A stretch of DNA of 64,000 bases from assembly GCF_004798865.1 (NCBI RefSeq), contig NW_025335941.1, positions 12,903,906 through 12,967,905 on the forward strand, in the 5' to 3' direction. This document shows, piece by piece, positions 48,688 through 62,400 of this stretch; position 1 is the stretch's first letter, and every line of letters begins with the position of its first letter. The position numbers and the translations under genes were made by a program. The notes under the pieces are model-generated. The model ran no database searches. It was not told the origin of the DNA and worked only from the letters and a program-made list of their open reading frames with translations. This DNA comes from Varanus komodoensis. Taxonomy: Eukaryota; Chordata; Lepidosauria; Squamata; Varanidae.

Positions 48688-49677
48688 ATTGTGTTGTGAA
48701 AGACATAAAAATATAACCCCAAGGGGGAAGGTGCAAGAAGCTAAACCAGTTTTCTTACAGTGGGTCTCCTAAATGGGTTAATGGATTTGCATGTTGTCCA
48801 AGGTGCCTGCAAAAAGATAGTCCTGGAATGTTTCTTCTTGCAGTTTGATGGGAAAAGAAGTGAAGAAACAAGATGTAGCAAGATTTAGAAGGCCCTGACA
48901 CGTTTTAAGATAGCAAAGCAAAACGTCCTGGGATAGGGGAAATAGGTCACTCTATTCTTTCTGCAAAAAGATAGAAAAACCAAAACTAAATTCATTTCTG
49001 GCAACCAACAAGCCCTTTTATTTTCAAATATTTTGATAGCCATCAAGCGCCCAAAAACTGGGGCATTCATTTTCCCTCAGCACCACCATCACCACCACAA
49101 CTGCCCTTTATTAGGGCTTATATAAGTGATGGCAAATCTGTAGTTAAATTTATAAAAACATTTAGATTTATAAATGTTTATAAATCAAGATCAGTTAATC
49201 TGATTCTAACAACTTTTTAAAGCACATTCGGCTTACACACAGGAAGGTTTCTTTCCAAAAGTTCTGTACTGGAGATAACTTTGAAATGGGGATAGAAATT
49301 GCTCTACCTTGAAATTATAGTCAAATCATTATGTCAGTAATGAATCAAGTGTATATATACTTTAAATGTAATTACATGCATGTGAAGAGTACCTCCACAC
49401 ATTTTGTACCCTTCCATAAATAAACATAACTAAACTGGCTACTAAAATGCACACTTGGAGGGATAGAGTTATCAAATGTATACATATTCCACTTGCCAGA
49501 ACTCATCTGTGACTTTAGCTGATTTACCCATGTTTTCATGAGGGGATGCCTCCCCATTTCAAAACAACTCCATCCTGTGCAGAATATTGGACAGACACCT
49601 TCACTGGTGTACGTAAGCTGAATGCACCCTGAAAGTTAGGTTTAACTGATCTTGATTCATAAACACTATAGGCATAG

Positions 49678-49714
<37 letters not shown>

Positions 49715-51540
49715 TTTTATTTACATAGCTCTGACATGGCTTATACTGGCTCTAGGGGTGGGGATGAGAAAATTTATATCCTGGATCTTTTTGGACTCTG
49801 TAACTATCATTACCTTAAATTAAAAGGACACCTTGGTTGCAGAAGTGAATGGGTGCTCGGTATTTTGCTACTCCCCCACTCAACTGTTGTCCATCATGTA
49901 TCACAGTTTCATAGTGTGATTCATTGTCCAATGAGGACACGTTCTTGGGGATATTTAGTGCAGCAAAGGAAACTCTGCTAGTGACTGCATCTCCCAGGGA
50001 CACATGTCTCACATTTTGAGAGCTGCTATGCTACAGTATTTCCTGATGCCCATGCCCACCTGGTGTTCATTCTGCCAGGAGAAAAACAAACAAACATTCT
50101 TTCATCTGCCCTTCATCATAGAAATCACATATGCTTCACCACAGGCAGAAGCACTCAGAGTGTTTAGGCTTACAGACCAAAGCATGTTCCATTTAACTGC
50201 TGTTTGCTGTCAGTTCTGTAGTTACTGTTCATTTAATCTCTTTTCAAAGAGGGTATCACATTTTCAGAAATGCCTACATTCATCCAGGTGTTCGGGGTAT
50301 TTTTCCCCATTATCAGCTATTAGAATCCCTGAACAATCAATTCCAAATATAATATAATATAAAATGCATATTTCAAACAGTAGACCTGAGAAAGACCTCA
50401 CCCTTTCATAAGGCCATGGATAGCTGCCACCAATGAGATAAGGCCTGGCTGCACCTAACCGAAGAATAGTCGAACTTAGAAGAAAGTCCATTTTGCCATC
50501 CATATTGCTATTTCTCTGTAAGACATTTTTTCCATGCAGATTGTTTCTACTTCTGATATACTATCATCCAGATTGAGTGGGCTGATCCTTGGGTGTAGGA
50601 CTAATAGCTAGAAATGATCCTGTTCTACCTACTGGCCCCAACCCATTTAATTAAATAAATAAGTCTGTTAGTCCCTTCTAACATATCAGTAGAAGTCAAC
50701 TGAGAGAGACAATGTTGACTTAAAACCATAACATGTTCTAACCCTATGCCCTTCTCTGCCATTTTAGAGATATACAGCCAATGCATTTTATGCTCCCATT
50801 TCATGATATCAGAAGGATCCTAAATCCATGTAATAAAAGCATGCTAATTAGAATTATAGTTCTTTTCGTCAAGAAAAGCTGAGCCAACTCCATCCTCAAA
50901 GAAGCTCAGTTAAATTGGCAATTCAAGCTACTGGTGATGTCAGCAAAATGCGTACTTTGGAGAGCAAAATAAAAAACCAAGTGCCCAAAGCCATTAGGAG
51001 ATATGCCAGTCCAAACACAGAAATGGATCCAACATTGCAAAACAGAAGGCATGTGCATGGTCATTACAATGAAATCATTAATAGGCTTTAGTATAATATA
51101 ACTGCATTTCATCAAAAAGTCATAAAGGCAGAATACAAGGAACAATGGCAAAAAGAAAGGGAGACACAAAACTTTGATAAAATGACAATGAACGTTTAAA
51201 AAGACCAATAAAGATGGTTATGTGGCAAGTACATGATGGTTTGAGAATGGTAGCAAGGCATAAAGCTGTTAACACACAGTCATAAATCTACAGCTCTGAG
51301 CTGATGATGAAAGAACTGCTTCTTGGGTCTCTTACAAACTTACATCAACAACAAAGAGGTTCACTGCGCTGGGGAGACCAGAATACAAATCAAGTTCGCA
51401 AGAAGATGCTCTGAGCACTATTTAAATCATGTTGATTTAAAGCATGCTAGACAGACTAGCAGTCCACTCTCCAGTGGCACAAGGAGGCAATTTTAAATCA
51501 TGGATCTAATGGTCTTTCAAGGGGCTCTTCTTAAGACAGT
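48688..51540. other. Non-coding apart from a CA repeat
   Basis: Contains (AC)n at 49679-49712. No last KCNJ6 exon and no repeat ends were identified. Confidence 0.5.
49679..49712 (+). repeat. (AC)n microsatellite
   Basis: Seventeen AC units without interruption. Confidence 0.97.
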
Positions 51541-51620
51541 GATGGGTATTACCAAATCTTGAGAATATTTACTTGGTAGTAAGTCTCTGCTGTATCCAGT
51601 AGAGCTTATTCTAAACTGCA
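51541..51620. mobile_element. Diverged short palindromic MITE half
   Basis: The segments tatttacttggtagtaagtc and agtagagcttattctaaact then gcatgtatg resemble one half of the element at 2950 (acttgggagtaagtcc and its partner). Confidence 0.35.
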
Positions 51621-53559
51621 TGTATGCCGTTCAGATCAAGAAAACTCAAACAATGAGCAAGCAGATTGGCAGACAGGCACGCTGTGCCCATTTGGCAGTC
51701 CAGTGTAGAAATGTAACCAATAAATAAATCATAACAAAGACTGGACGGTTGGTGTGCCCAACACCCCATTTCCATACTTCACCTGGTTCTTCCATGGCTA
51801 GTACCCCCATGGTAGCTTAGCAAAACAAAAATGAAAACAAATGCTTGAACATTCTGTTCAGTAAAAAAAGGAATACAGAACACCTGCAGTTTTGCATTTG
51901 ACTGAATGAATAGCATTCTTTACATGTTGAGAAGCACTGAAAATAAGAGATTTGACATTCTGCGCACCATGCCAATAAACCAAAAATCCTGTCCAACAAC
52001 AGCCATAGCTTGGGAGAACACTCCACACCCCAACCCAGCGCACCAGACTACTGTGTTACGTAGGTGCACAATTCTCAGCCTAAATGGAAGGTAAGCACCT
52101 CTAATGTTCATTAGAGTATGTCCATTCTAATTAGCATAGCTGCTATTATTATTACTATAATTATGATGACCTTCTAATAATTCTAGATTATGACCTGAAA
52201 CCATATTAGCCCCAGTCTGGGAATGCAGGGATGCCAGAAGGGAACTATTAGCAATGTAATTTGAGATGGATCTGTGTGCCTGTAGGCAACCAAATTTCTT
52301 CCAAAACAACCAAGGCTCTTTGTAATCCCATAGGTGATACTTTGAGCTGTCTGCAGCTGCCAGAGATCATGGACAGTGAACGTGTGGATAATGCCATTAC
52401 ATGGTTTGGTCACTAGGAGGTACTGGACAGAGTGAAGCATTTCATGCAACTCTTCTATTGTTAGTGGCAAAGTATAATATAGTTGTGTACTCCTTATGTA
52501 CAAATGCGTTTTCTTAGCCTTCTACAACACTGATTCCCACACCCCACTGCTGCCAATAGAAATACTACACAGAGCTAAAAAAAATGTTTACTGAAAATAA
52601 GATGTTTGCATGTAAGGTTAAAAGAGAGAGTTGCAACATTAAGCTTTAAAAAAACTGTGCAGACATATTATAGCTAATCACCCAAATCTGTTTGCAGTTT
52701 CATTTATGTTCCTGACAGATGAGCCGCTCAAAAGTAATGTTTGCAGAAGGTTTTATGGTTACATAAAAAGCATGTTCACCAGCTGTGGAAAATGTGTTTG
52801 TAAAGCAGTAAACTGTGCACACAGAATGTTATTTAGATACTAAATGAGGCTATCAGGGAGATTAGCACCTTACAAAGCTAGTTCCGTGCTTGACTACAAC
52901 CCTGCTGACTGACTGGGTATTGTGCTAATAAATGTCTGCGTCCATTCCTTATCACAGAGCTGTGCATCCTGTGTACTTTAAAAAGCCATCTCACTGTATA
53001 TCAAGGTAATCCGTGCTGGCGATCTGCATAGATGTTGAGCAGTATCCAAATGAGCACTTGAGCATTGCGCTAGTGCAAGCACCACCTAGCCTGATACCAG
53101 CGGTGTTAGCAGACAGACTGATTCTTCCCAGAATGCCATCAGACTAGCAAATATTATTGGCATTGCACCTGAAGGCCATTACTTTAGCACAATGTAATCT
53201 ATACTAGCGTAAGAGTCGGGTCAGATGCTACCCAATGCAAGCGAAACACTCTTTCAGATTGGCATCCTTTATTTCACCTTTGTCAAACCAAGGAGCTAGA
53301 AGCTCAATAGGGCACTGAAGCCAACTCCACTGGCAACAGAAAATGGCACCAATTTCAGAGATTCACTAGACACTGCCCACACTTCTTTAAACCTCTTTTC
53401 CTAGCAATAAGGACCAGAGCACTCATTTTAAAAAATGAAAATAGGTTCTCAGCATGTTGGGTTCTATTCCAATAGCAAATCCCATGGGTTCCCCTCCTCA
53501 GACTGTCCTTGAGCAGGATTATGAGTTATGCATGTATATATGTTGCCATTATGTTGCGT
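51621..53559. other. Non-coding, nothing recognised
   Basis: A few short frames overlap on both strands near 51817-52111, without a motif. Confidence 0.5.
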
Positions 53560-54640
53560 ATTTAAGTGTGAAATCCTTCCAAAATAATTCAAAATAATAA
53601 AATGCAATGTTACAGTGATCACAAATAAAATTGGCAGGCCCCCTCCGAAAAGAAGCAGTTAAAACAGGAGGGTTTTCAGAGCTTTCCTGCAGAGGGAGGT
53701 GGAACTGACACAATGGCATTCAGTGGCAGACAAGTGAAAAGGGGCACTGCTGAGGACCTCATAGGGTAGACAGGCTGGTACTGGTAGAGGCAGTCCTCAT
53801 GTGACTTGGGCTCAGACTGATCTTAGCAATAGCACTTTAAATTGGCTAAGAAAAGCACTTGCAGCTACTGAAGAATGGCTGACACTAAAGACCTGACCAC
53901 CTAGACCCCACCAATATCTGGGTGACCATATCCTGCACCAGCTAGTTTCTGTTCCATTTTTAAAGGCAGCGCCACATACAACATATTGCAATAGTCCAAC
54001 CTGAATGTCACCAGAGCATAAATAACCTAGTCAAGATCTTCCATCTTCAAATACTCTTGCAGCTGGCATACAAGCCAAACATCATAAAAAAATTCTGGTC
54101 TACCCAGGATGGACCTCTCTGAAAGAGTATGCCTCCTCCTGCTTCTTCCATTCATGTTATCAGTAATATCAGTCTGGGTGGTATGGTCTTTCAGAATTTG
54201 GTCCAAAATACGGTAGCATTTTCCAATGAGCCACCTGGAATTCATCAGCAGCTTCCGAGACAAGGCTTCAGACAAGCCCCTAGAATTACTGATGCTGGGA
54301 GGCTGACTGGAAGAGGAAGCGGAAGGTAGACCTCCATGGCCTTCCCCATGATTGCCACCTCTCACTGCAGTAGCATCCTCTGCTGTGCACTATAGTTCCA
54401 ATGCTCCAAATTCTTCCCTTCCTGGACACATAACAAGCTTGAGTCAACTCCAAGACCCACAGTATCCCATTCCACTGGTGGATTTGCTAAAACAAATCCT
54501 CTCTGCCCAGAAAACTGGCTGAGAATAAGCAAAAGGTCCAGAACTGTCTTACACATGCCAATGATAACCAGCACCCACCTGCAGCCCTTTGGATGCTCTC
54601 CTTCACCTTCATCAGGAGCTCAGATGGGCAAGCACTCCCT
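53560..54640 (-). mobile_element. L2-type LINE ORF2 fragment, heavily decayed
   Basis: Minus-strand pieces in order: LGVDSSL (pattern LGVLLDPSL) near 54450; QLQEYLKMEDLD then VIYALVTFRLDYCNMLYVAL (pattern ALVTSRLDYCNALYVGL) near 53980-54060; LQVLFLANLKCY (pattern LPVCFRAQFKVL) near 53840. Stops and frame changes are frequent and a stretch near 54100-54350 does not match, perhaps an insertion. Older than the L2-like tails at 15739 and 20611. Confidence 0.65.
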
Positions 54641-54832
54641 ACAGATACATTAACGCTCTCCCTGCAACCAAAAGCCCCAGCTTAGACAGAGAGGAGCCTT
54701 GCCACCATCCCAGATCAAGGGAGTGCCTGAAAGAGGCAAACCTGTATGTCTCACCCCTTTATCAGTAACCCACCATACCGAACCGAGAATATGCTCCAGG
54801 ACTAGCTAATAATTTCCTTTCCCTACCCAAGA

Positions 54833-54975
54833 CCAGGGCGGCTTATTTTATATTGTATGTATTTTATTTTAATGTTTATATTTTTAATTATAATTATTTA
54901 ACTAATTGTTTTAAGCCGCCCCAAGGCTTCGGCGAATGGGGCAGCATAAAAATGTTTTAATAAATAAATAAGACA
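54833..54975 (+). mobile_element. L2-like LINE 3' tail with (AAAT)n
   Basis: Begins gaccagggcggcttatttta and ends ttaagccgccccaaggcttc, ggcgaatggggcagcataaa and (AAAT)n. It is nearly identical in its last 60 bp to the tail at 20065 and lies next to, but opposite to, the older L2 piece. Confidence 0.75.
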
Positions 54976-55036
54976 CTTTGTATATCCAAAAACCTAGCAC
55001 CACAGGAGGAGTAAATTAATGCAAAAAGATTCAGGT

Positions 55037-55093
<57 letters not shown>

Positions 55094-56526
55094 AGGGAGA
55101 GGGAGAGGGAGAGGGAGAGGGAGAGAGGCTGTCATTTAAGAAGAAACTAATGTAACTCTAATCTTTGTCTTATGGAAGAGCTAAGCAAAACATATTTGTG
55201 CAAAAGCAACTGTGACATGCACAGCCCAGCACTGTTACATATCTGCATCAGCAGCTAAAGTTTGCTCAGGCAGTTCAACCAAAGCCATCAGCACCAAGAA
55301 ATAAGTGCACCTGGTATAGCAAGCAGCTGCAGGGCAGGGCAGGGCAACCGGAGGGTGGTAGCAGGCAAGAGGCCAGTCAGAGTGTGACAAGAGGAGCGTT
55401 TTCACACCAGCTTAGGAGACCTGGGAGCAGCCAGAATGGAGGGTTTGATGGAACTAAGCTGGATGTCACACTGGGAAAGAAAGGGAGTCCCTGTTGTCCA
55501 TGACCAACAAAGGAAAACACAGCCCTCGTAGAAGAGGTCGAGGTAGGCTCCTAGCTCCAGAGGCTGGAAAGGCATCTCCCAAAGATAGTCAAGGTTAAGG
55601 TTTCCTTCTAAATGTTCAGCTGAGCCAGGTATGGGTCTGTGAGGCAGCAGCAAGAACCAAACAGTCCAAAAGATTCTCCACGAGGAATCTAGGTCCTTCT
55701 GAATAATGCAGCATACTCAAAATCAAAGGACTAGATCCTTGAGCCCCAACAATCTTGCCTATTTTTCAGTGGACCTACCAGGCTTTTTGAGATAGAGGTC
55801 CCCCCATAGGATGCTGTAATACAATGAATAACAACTTTGGTCAACTTTGTCTTGCTTGTTCTCTTTGTTTTGAGAGGCTTTTGATTGCAGTCTCCACTCT
55901 TGGGGTGGCTAACAAATGAATTAAATAGAATGTGGAGACTAAGGATGTCCATCTCTTAGTCTGTGGTTGTGAGCAAGATGGTGGGGGTGGATGTGCAGCT
56001 CCTTGGGAGAAAGCATCAATCTCTCACTCTGGGAAGTTTTTTCCCCTCCATTCTAAGTGTAGAAATGCCTCTCTTAAAGCCCACTAACTGGCAGGAAGAA
56101 CTTTCAGCTGCAAGATGCTGGCATGTTTTTGTACTTTTGTTCTTGCCTGTGCCCATTCCGCTTTGAGGTCCTCCGCACACATCATGAGAATTCAGCAGCC
56201 AAGAGCTTCTCTGGAAAGGAACTCAGCCCTCAGATTAAAAGAAGTCCAATCCCCCTGCTTTACAAGGATGAGCAAAGATGTCAGAAAGATGTGAGCAAGC
56301 AAATTGGAGATGATTGTGAATCATCTTTGTACTGTCAAAGCTGGTGATGTACAAGGCCCAGAGTCAATGGAAGCAAATTGAATAGCATGCCAAAGGGTTA
56401 GACGACATGGAACCACCACCACCGCCATCCAAATTAAGTCACTTCTCTCACTGGTAACAAATCATTTTCTTCTGGTTTAAAGATTTCTCTCTGCATTCTC
56501 CAAGCACACAAAATGAAAGGTAGACA
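54976..56526. other. Non-coding apart from a purine tract
   Basis: Besides the GA tract at 55041, a (GGGCA)n patch lies at 55333-55348. No coding motif. Confidence 0.5.
55041..55128 (+). repeat. (GA)n-(GAGGGA)n purine tract
   Basis: About 42 bp of GA followed by seven or eight GGGAGA-type units: an 88-bp all-purine strand. Confidence 0.97.
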
Positions 56527-56797
56527 TACCGTCTTTCCATGTGTAAGGCGATACTTTTTCTTTAAAATATTTACTTCAAAATGGAGGGGCGTCTTATACA
56601 TGGGGGGCAGAGAGGAGAACTGCGGCCACGCTGGGGGTGGGCAGACTGGTGTGATTGTGGGCACGCAGGGTGGGGGTGGCAAGGCAGTGCATGAGGGGGA
56701 CAACAGCAAGTGCGGCAGCTTGCTCACTCGGAGATGGGTAAGAAAAGTGGGGGGCGTCCTATACATGGGGGCATCTTATAGATGGAAAAATATAGTA
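56527..56797. mobile_element. TIR MITE with TA target (TACCGTCTTTCCATG type)
   Basis: The left end TACCGTCTTTCCATGTGTAAG and the reverse complement of the right end, TACTATATTTTTCCATCTAT, are imperfect inverted repeats; sub-terminal ggaggggcgtcttatacatg and gggcgtcctatacatggggg repeat the theme. GC-rich middle, no transposase. It shares its layout (ataag-a/c-gac next to the ends) with the element at 45583. Confidence 0.65.
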
Positions 56798-57846
56798 TTT
56801 GTTCATAAAAACCATAATATGTTAAAACCTGTAGTCAATCTTCTTAACATGTACTTGGATTTCATTCTTACTCACTGTCAAGAACAGTCTTTCTTCATGA
56901 AAAAGGTTGTGTACTTTATTTCAAGCACAACTCAAAGGTGAGCAAGAACCTCTTTTGCCTGACAACTACTTTTAAACAGCTTTTGTTGTGGAGTGAGAGA
57001 CAAAGCTAGAGAGCAAGTTCTGATGGATTGTGACAGAGGCTTGGCTTTGAACTTTTCCTGTTAAAAGTCACTTTAAAAACGTTATATCATGTTAATGTAT
57101 GTTATTTTATGTAAAAGTTCTGTCTTTTAAAAATGTGTTCATTAATTTTGCTTAACTGCATCTCAAGTCCTTATTTCTTTCTGGATTCAGTATCAATTTA
57201 CCCTGTGGATCTTCCTGGATCTGAAATGAAATCATCAGTGCTGAACTAGAAACTAAATCCGTAATTTCAATCAAGGATAATGTTTTAGACAGGGTTGTAT
57301 TATAAGTACCTGGCTGATTTAGTGTCATCTATGTGTTTCTATTTTTATTTTATTACTGTGGAAAAATAACGTTGTGTTTGATGTCTTCTTTATTTCAGAA
57401 GTATCTTGTTACTGCATGCAAGCGATCTCTCTCTCTCTCTCTCTCTTTCTGTAGACATACACAGGGAGGGAGGGGACGTGGAGGCGGGGTGCTTCATGAG
57501 GAACCTGATAAGGTGGCCTACCTAGTTATTGTAAAATGTGGACCCAGTCAAATTACTCTTATCTCATGGTGTCTATATTTTACGTTTCTTGTGTTAGGTT
57601 AACAAAAGCAATAGACATGTTTAGCAAATGAAATGTCACAAACATTCCAGAGTGGAAAAAATTCTACCCATTTCAAAATGCATAACTCCTTAATAACATG
57701 CCACATATGCTATGCATGTCATGTACGTGGTGACTGATGCATAGGCTTTGAAATATGCTATACTGTACTACCCTGGGTCATGGCACACCAACAGTGGCAA
57801 CCTCATATCATCTATTTGGACCAACTACTGCTTGGGTTAGAATTCC

Positions 57847-57882
<36 letters not shown>

Positions 57883-58100
57883 CCTATCCATTGCTAGTCT
57901 AGCTGCCTTTTAATGGCTGTACTTTAATAGGGCTAATTCTCTGTGCGAACAAGAGACAGAAAGGGCAGGTGTACACATATGTGTACAAACGTACAGACAC
58001 TACAGTGGCCACTTTGTAATCACCAAGAAATGCATCACCAAAAAAGAGGACAAAGGAGGGCACTGATTTGCACAACCTCTCTATATGCCAATGTATATGA
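56798..58100. other. Non-coding apart from TC repeats
   Basis: Holds (TC)n at 57426-57446 and 57849-57878. Nothing else recognised. Confidence 0.5.
57849..57878 (+). repeat. (CT)n microsatellite
   Basis: Fifteen CT units; a shorter similar run lies at 57426-57446. Confidence 0.95.
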
Positions 58101-59132
58101 AGAGATGCAAATTTAGAAATTAGTATTATACCTTAAAAAGAAATGCAAGACAAGACTATGACAACATTCCTTACTTAGATGCTGTGTGGGTGCTGTTGAT
58201 GGGCAACTCAGAAGGTCCAGCTCTTCTTTCTAAGGGTTCTTTCTACTGGATGTAAAGTGGGTAGCTCTTCCAATTGGTTTTTTTCAAATGGAAGACAGTC
58301 TTCCAGTAGCCTTTCAGATAACTCTTCAAAGGTTGACACATGGCCACCTTCACACGTGCACATGTTGCAACATTCTATATCACCCTCCATCTTGTATGGA
58401 AGATGGACAGAAGTGAATAATAATATAATCTATACATAAGAAATAGTTGCTGTTTCTGTAAGTTGTATTATCCAACACAGATGAGATAAATCTCCACTGC
58501 CTTTCAGTGTGTGCATGGATTTGCACTTCTGCAGAACAAAATGGCAACTATGTGTATGAATGCCTCCATTCTAATTTGGTGCCTTCCAGGCACCATTTTT
58601 TATTTGGCCTAGCCGTAACTAAACTCCCAGACTGTAGTGTGACAATGAATTAAGTCCTAGACTTATTGTTGACAATACCTTTATAATCCAAACTGCAGCC
58701 TTTCAAGAAGAGAACAGTAAATGTGCTATAAAAAATCTTTTTTAAAAAAAGTATAGCATTCCTTTTCCTTCTACATCATATCCACCTTAATCATCTTACA
58801 CCCACATAATTGGCTCAACTTCAATGACACTGTCTCTTTTCCTAGCTTAAGAAACTGTTAGATATTTCCATAACTGAAAATGAACAATTTTGAAGTCAAG
58901 TTGTTAAATTCCACGTACTTAGAACAATGAGTGGGTGTTGTATGGATTGTCACATAGGAATGAAGAAGACCTGATCTCCCTCTCACTCGCTCGCTCCCCC
59001 CTCCCCCAACACACACTCAATTTTTGGGACTCATAGATGTGCATGGACACTTTTACTATATAGCACTTGCAATGAAGGACTTCACCATCAAGTTATGCCT
59101 TTTCATTTTCCTTATTCCTGTCCCCGCTTCCT

Positions 59133-59176
<44 letters not shown>

Positions 59177-61013
59177 TGCTTTGTAACAACTTGCATGATG
59201 AAGAAATCTTGAGATCTCAAAAGTGTGCACATTTTTGTGAACTTTTGTTTGGCCAGATAGAGGCATTGCACTAATATGGATTAAGGAAATTAAGGAAGGT
59301 ATACATTGCACCAACTCCGTATGAGCAATCACTTCAAAAGGTATTAAAATTTCAACAGGATCAATAGGATACAATTATCCCAACAAAGAGTTCTTTACAA
59401 GGATATTAAGGGATGCCTGAAGCTAGCCCAGCATTCACCTGATGCCAGTAATGTTTGAAATGGAGCAACCACATATGTAGAACAAGCAAGGGTACTTTCC
59501 ATGCCACTCTTTCCAGCCTCATCCAAGGAATGATTACATTTGAACATTATCAAATATGCAGTTATATTCATGATCATCACTGTGCGTGCGCTCTTTTAAT
59601 AACTCCTGGTCTGTTAATTTTATTGCCTTAGACTCCAAGCTCTCACATTCATGGAGAGGCTATTGGCAAAAGGGCAGGAGATAGATGATTTTCATCCACT
59701 CCTTCTTCCCCCACAGTACAACTTCTCATGCTGTTCCAGAGGGGCTCCCATCCCTCCAGAGCAGGTATTTGGTAGGGGAAGCAGAAGGGAGTGTGGGTGT
59801 GAAAGGTACATGCAAGAATCAGCACTGCCCCTTCCTGTAGTAGGAGCATCCCACCAGCCAAGTTATGGTCACAGGAACAAAGAATGCAAGGCTTGGTGTT
59901 TTTACTGTGTTTTTATTATGCTCTTTTAATTCTATTATTGGCTGCTTTGTAAAACTGATTAAAAAACAAGATCCAAATCCTTAAATAAACTATGCCATAT
60001 TCTAATAATTCAATCCAAGAGGAGAGGTGGGACACTTGTGACCTTCCAGATATTGTTTGATTCCAATAACCATCAGCTAGCCAGCCTGGATAATAGGGAG
60101 CCAGTGTTTTCCAGCACTGCCTTAGAGCTAATAGAACTGTTGAACACCACTGATACCCGTTTGTTTGTAAGACTAAGGAAAAAGCAGGACTCCACCACCA
60201 AATAGGTGCCCCGAGGAAATCTGCATCTTCAGGGTAATGGAATATCATGCTACAGTTGTGTGGCGTATGGAATAAATCAAACATGTGATCATTATCCTTG
60301 GTGTCAGCTTTTCCTCCAGTATGTTCTATACCTAGCTATGTCATGTAGAAGGAGTTGATAGGAAAGCCAAAATTCACAAGGAGTTGCTTTTAGAGATACT
60401 GAACTGATGGCAACATTGTAAATGGAATATATTAGACATTTTTTATCTGCATGAGCAAAAGTGCGTAGAAATGTATCCACAGCTGAAGGATCTCTTACAA
60501 AGCTGGTACCCAGCCATTTCCATTACTTTGCTCACTGAATCTCCAGCACACTGCACTTCAGCATCTCACGGCAATTTGTTGTTCCATTTCACCATATGCT
60601 TATCACAGCCTGATCTATCCATCATGTCCCACTTACTTTCTTGCGATCATACCTTCAATGTCCCACTGCCTCTCTGAAGTCTGCTAATTGTCTCCACACT
60701 GCTGACAGTTACAATTTCTTCACCTCGTTTCAGATGACAAAGGAAATTTTCATGTTATCATAATTCCACCCATTTCCTATTAAAAAGGACCAAATTATCT
60801 CTAAGGTAAAGTTGACAATGTGAAGTAAACATCTTGACCAAGCCAAAATTGGAAATCTACAAAACAACAACACAGTCCCATCATTATCTTTCTGACCACT
60901 GAGGGACCCCTTAGTGCAACAAGCACAGCATCCATGAAATTCAATGCAAATGTTAAATGGGATTACATAGGACACATTCCAATCCAGTGGTAAACTTACA
61001 CCACCTCATTGGT
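58101..61013. other. Non-coding apart from a CA repeat; possible MITE scrap
   Basis: The segment 60030-60135 (gaccttccagatattgtttg, taaccatcagctagccagcc) resembles the short element at 43679 but both ends are missing. No coding motif elsewhere. Confidence 0.4.
59133..59174 (+). repeat. (AC)n microsatellite
   Basis: Twenty-one AC units without interruption. Confidence 0.97.
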
Positions 61014-61239
61014 ATTTTTTTATTTTTTTATATCCTGCCTTTTTCCTACAAAGGGCTCAAGGCAGCTTACATCTCCTCCTCCATCTTATCCCCACAACAA
61101 GAACCCTGTGAGGTAGGTTGGGCTGAGAGTCTGTGACTGGCCCAAAGTCACCCAGTTGGCTCCATGGCTGAGCGGGGACTAGAACCCAGATCATCTGAGT
61201 CCCAGTCCCATGCTCTTAATCACTACACCTGCACCACTG
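61014..61239 (-). mobile_element. Squamate tRNA-derived SINE, well kept
   Basis: Reversed copy of the 24908 type: ttatatcctgcctttttcct at the tail side, then cttacatctcctcctccatc, cttatccccacaacaagaac and the head near catgctcttaatcactacac. Box B (GGACTAGAACC, reversed) is intact. By eye it differs from 24908 at about 10 of 215 body positions. Confidence 0.88.
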
Positions 61240-62159
61240 TGATATCATAGTTGTTCTGCTAAGGAGGGAAACTGTCAACAGTACAATGTCAGAGAAAATC
61301 CTAATACAAGTAAAGATGTTGGGATCGTCTCATAATATGAAAAAGCATCCTTTTTTATTCACAGGAAGGCCATTTTAATCAAGGAAAAATGCTTTATTCA
61401 ATTAACCACTCCAATCACTTGATTAAATCTTGCAGCCCTATTATTCTCACATAGCAGTGACAGGATAATGTCAGGAGAATGAAAAATAGACAAGTCCAGC
61501 CATGGGTTGATGATGCCAGCCCATATATCAACACATCCCGAATCACCATTGCTTTGGCAACTGTAATAAAAGTACAGAGGATAAACCATGTAATTGCTTG
61601 GCTTATGTTGTCATTAAGAACAATGCTGTCTGGAGCTAGGTTGTTAGACACTAAATTTCTCCAGAAATTGAGAAAATAAGGAAACCACAACGTGCACTAT
61701 CTAGAAAAAAAAGTTTTGTCATTCAGTGTGACTAGTACTATACAATACACAGACACACTGAAAGGGCTCATTTTGGAATAGGCGTAGAAAACATTACTTT
61801 TAAAAAAGTCCCTGTTTTTTTCTGTCCCCATATAAAATGTCATCCCCAGCACCTAGAGGTCGCTGCATCTCCAAAACTGTGTCCCTGTGGTCATTCCTTC
61901 CTACAAAATCTTCCTAGAGTAGGCTGCTGGGAACACCAGGAATCAGAAAAACATGTGGTGTGTCAGTATCGGCAGTAAGGAGACCCTGCATTTGCATTCT
62001 AATGGGGAAATTGACCCCCAAAACTACACCAAGGATGAGTGGGGTCACATGACCCAGCCAGCCACCCTGCAAGTTAGCTGCAGTGGGTTGGTTGTTCGCA
62101 GAACGATCCAGTGTGCCCGACAGCTGGCCTATGGCTTTTTCCCGCCCTCATTCCCCTTT
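61240..62159. other. Non-coding, nothing recognised
   Basis: Short frames on both strands near 61398-61690 overlap and have no motif. Confidence 0.5.
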
Positions 62160-62400
62160 GGTATGTATGTATGTATGTATGTATTTAGAAAATTTATAGG
62201 CCGCCCCATTCTCCAAAGCCTCGGGGCGGCTTACAAATAAATAAATTAAAATACATAAATAACAATATAAAATACATGTAACTGTATAAAATAAGTCGCC
62301 CTGGCCAAAAAACTTTAAAGTAAAAATAACATTAACAATTAAAATGACGCCTGAATAAAAAGGTCTTCGCCTGGCGCCGAAAAACAAATAAGTCTTCCGG
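62160..62400 (-). mobile_element. L2-like LINE 3' end with (ATAC)n tail
   Basis: The minus frame reads LFVFRRQAKTFLFRRHFN, the same C-terminus as at 15739 and 20611, followed by the gtaagccgccccgaggcttt 3' UTR and a tail seen as (GTAT)n at 62160-62184. Truncated directly upstream of LFVF. Confidence 0.75.
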
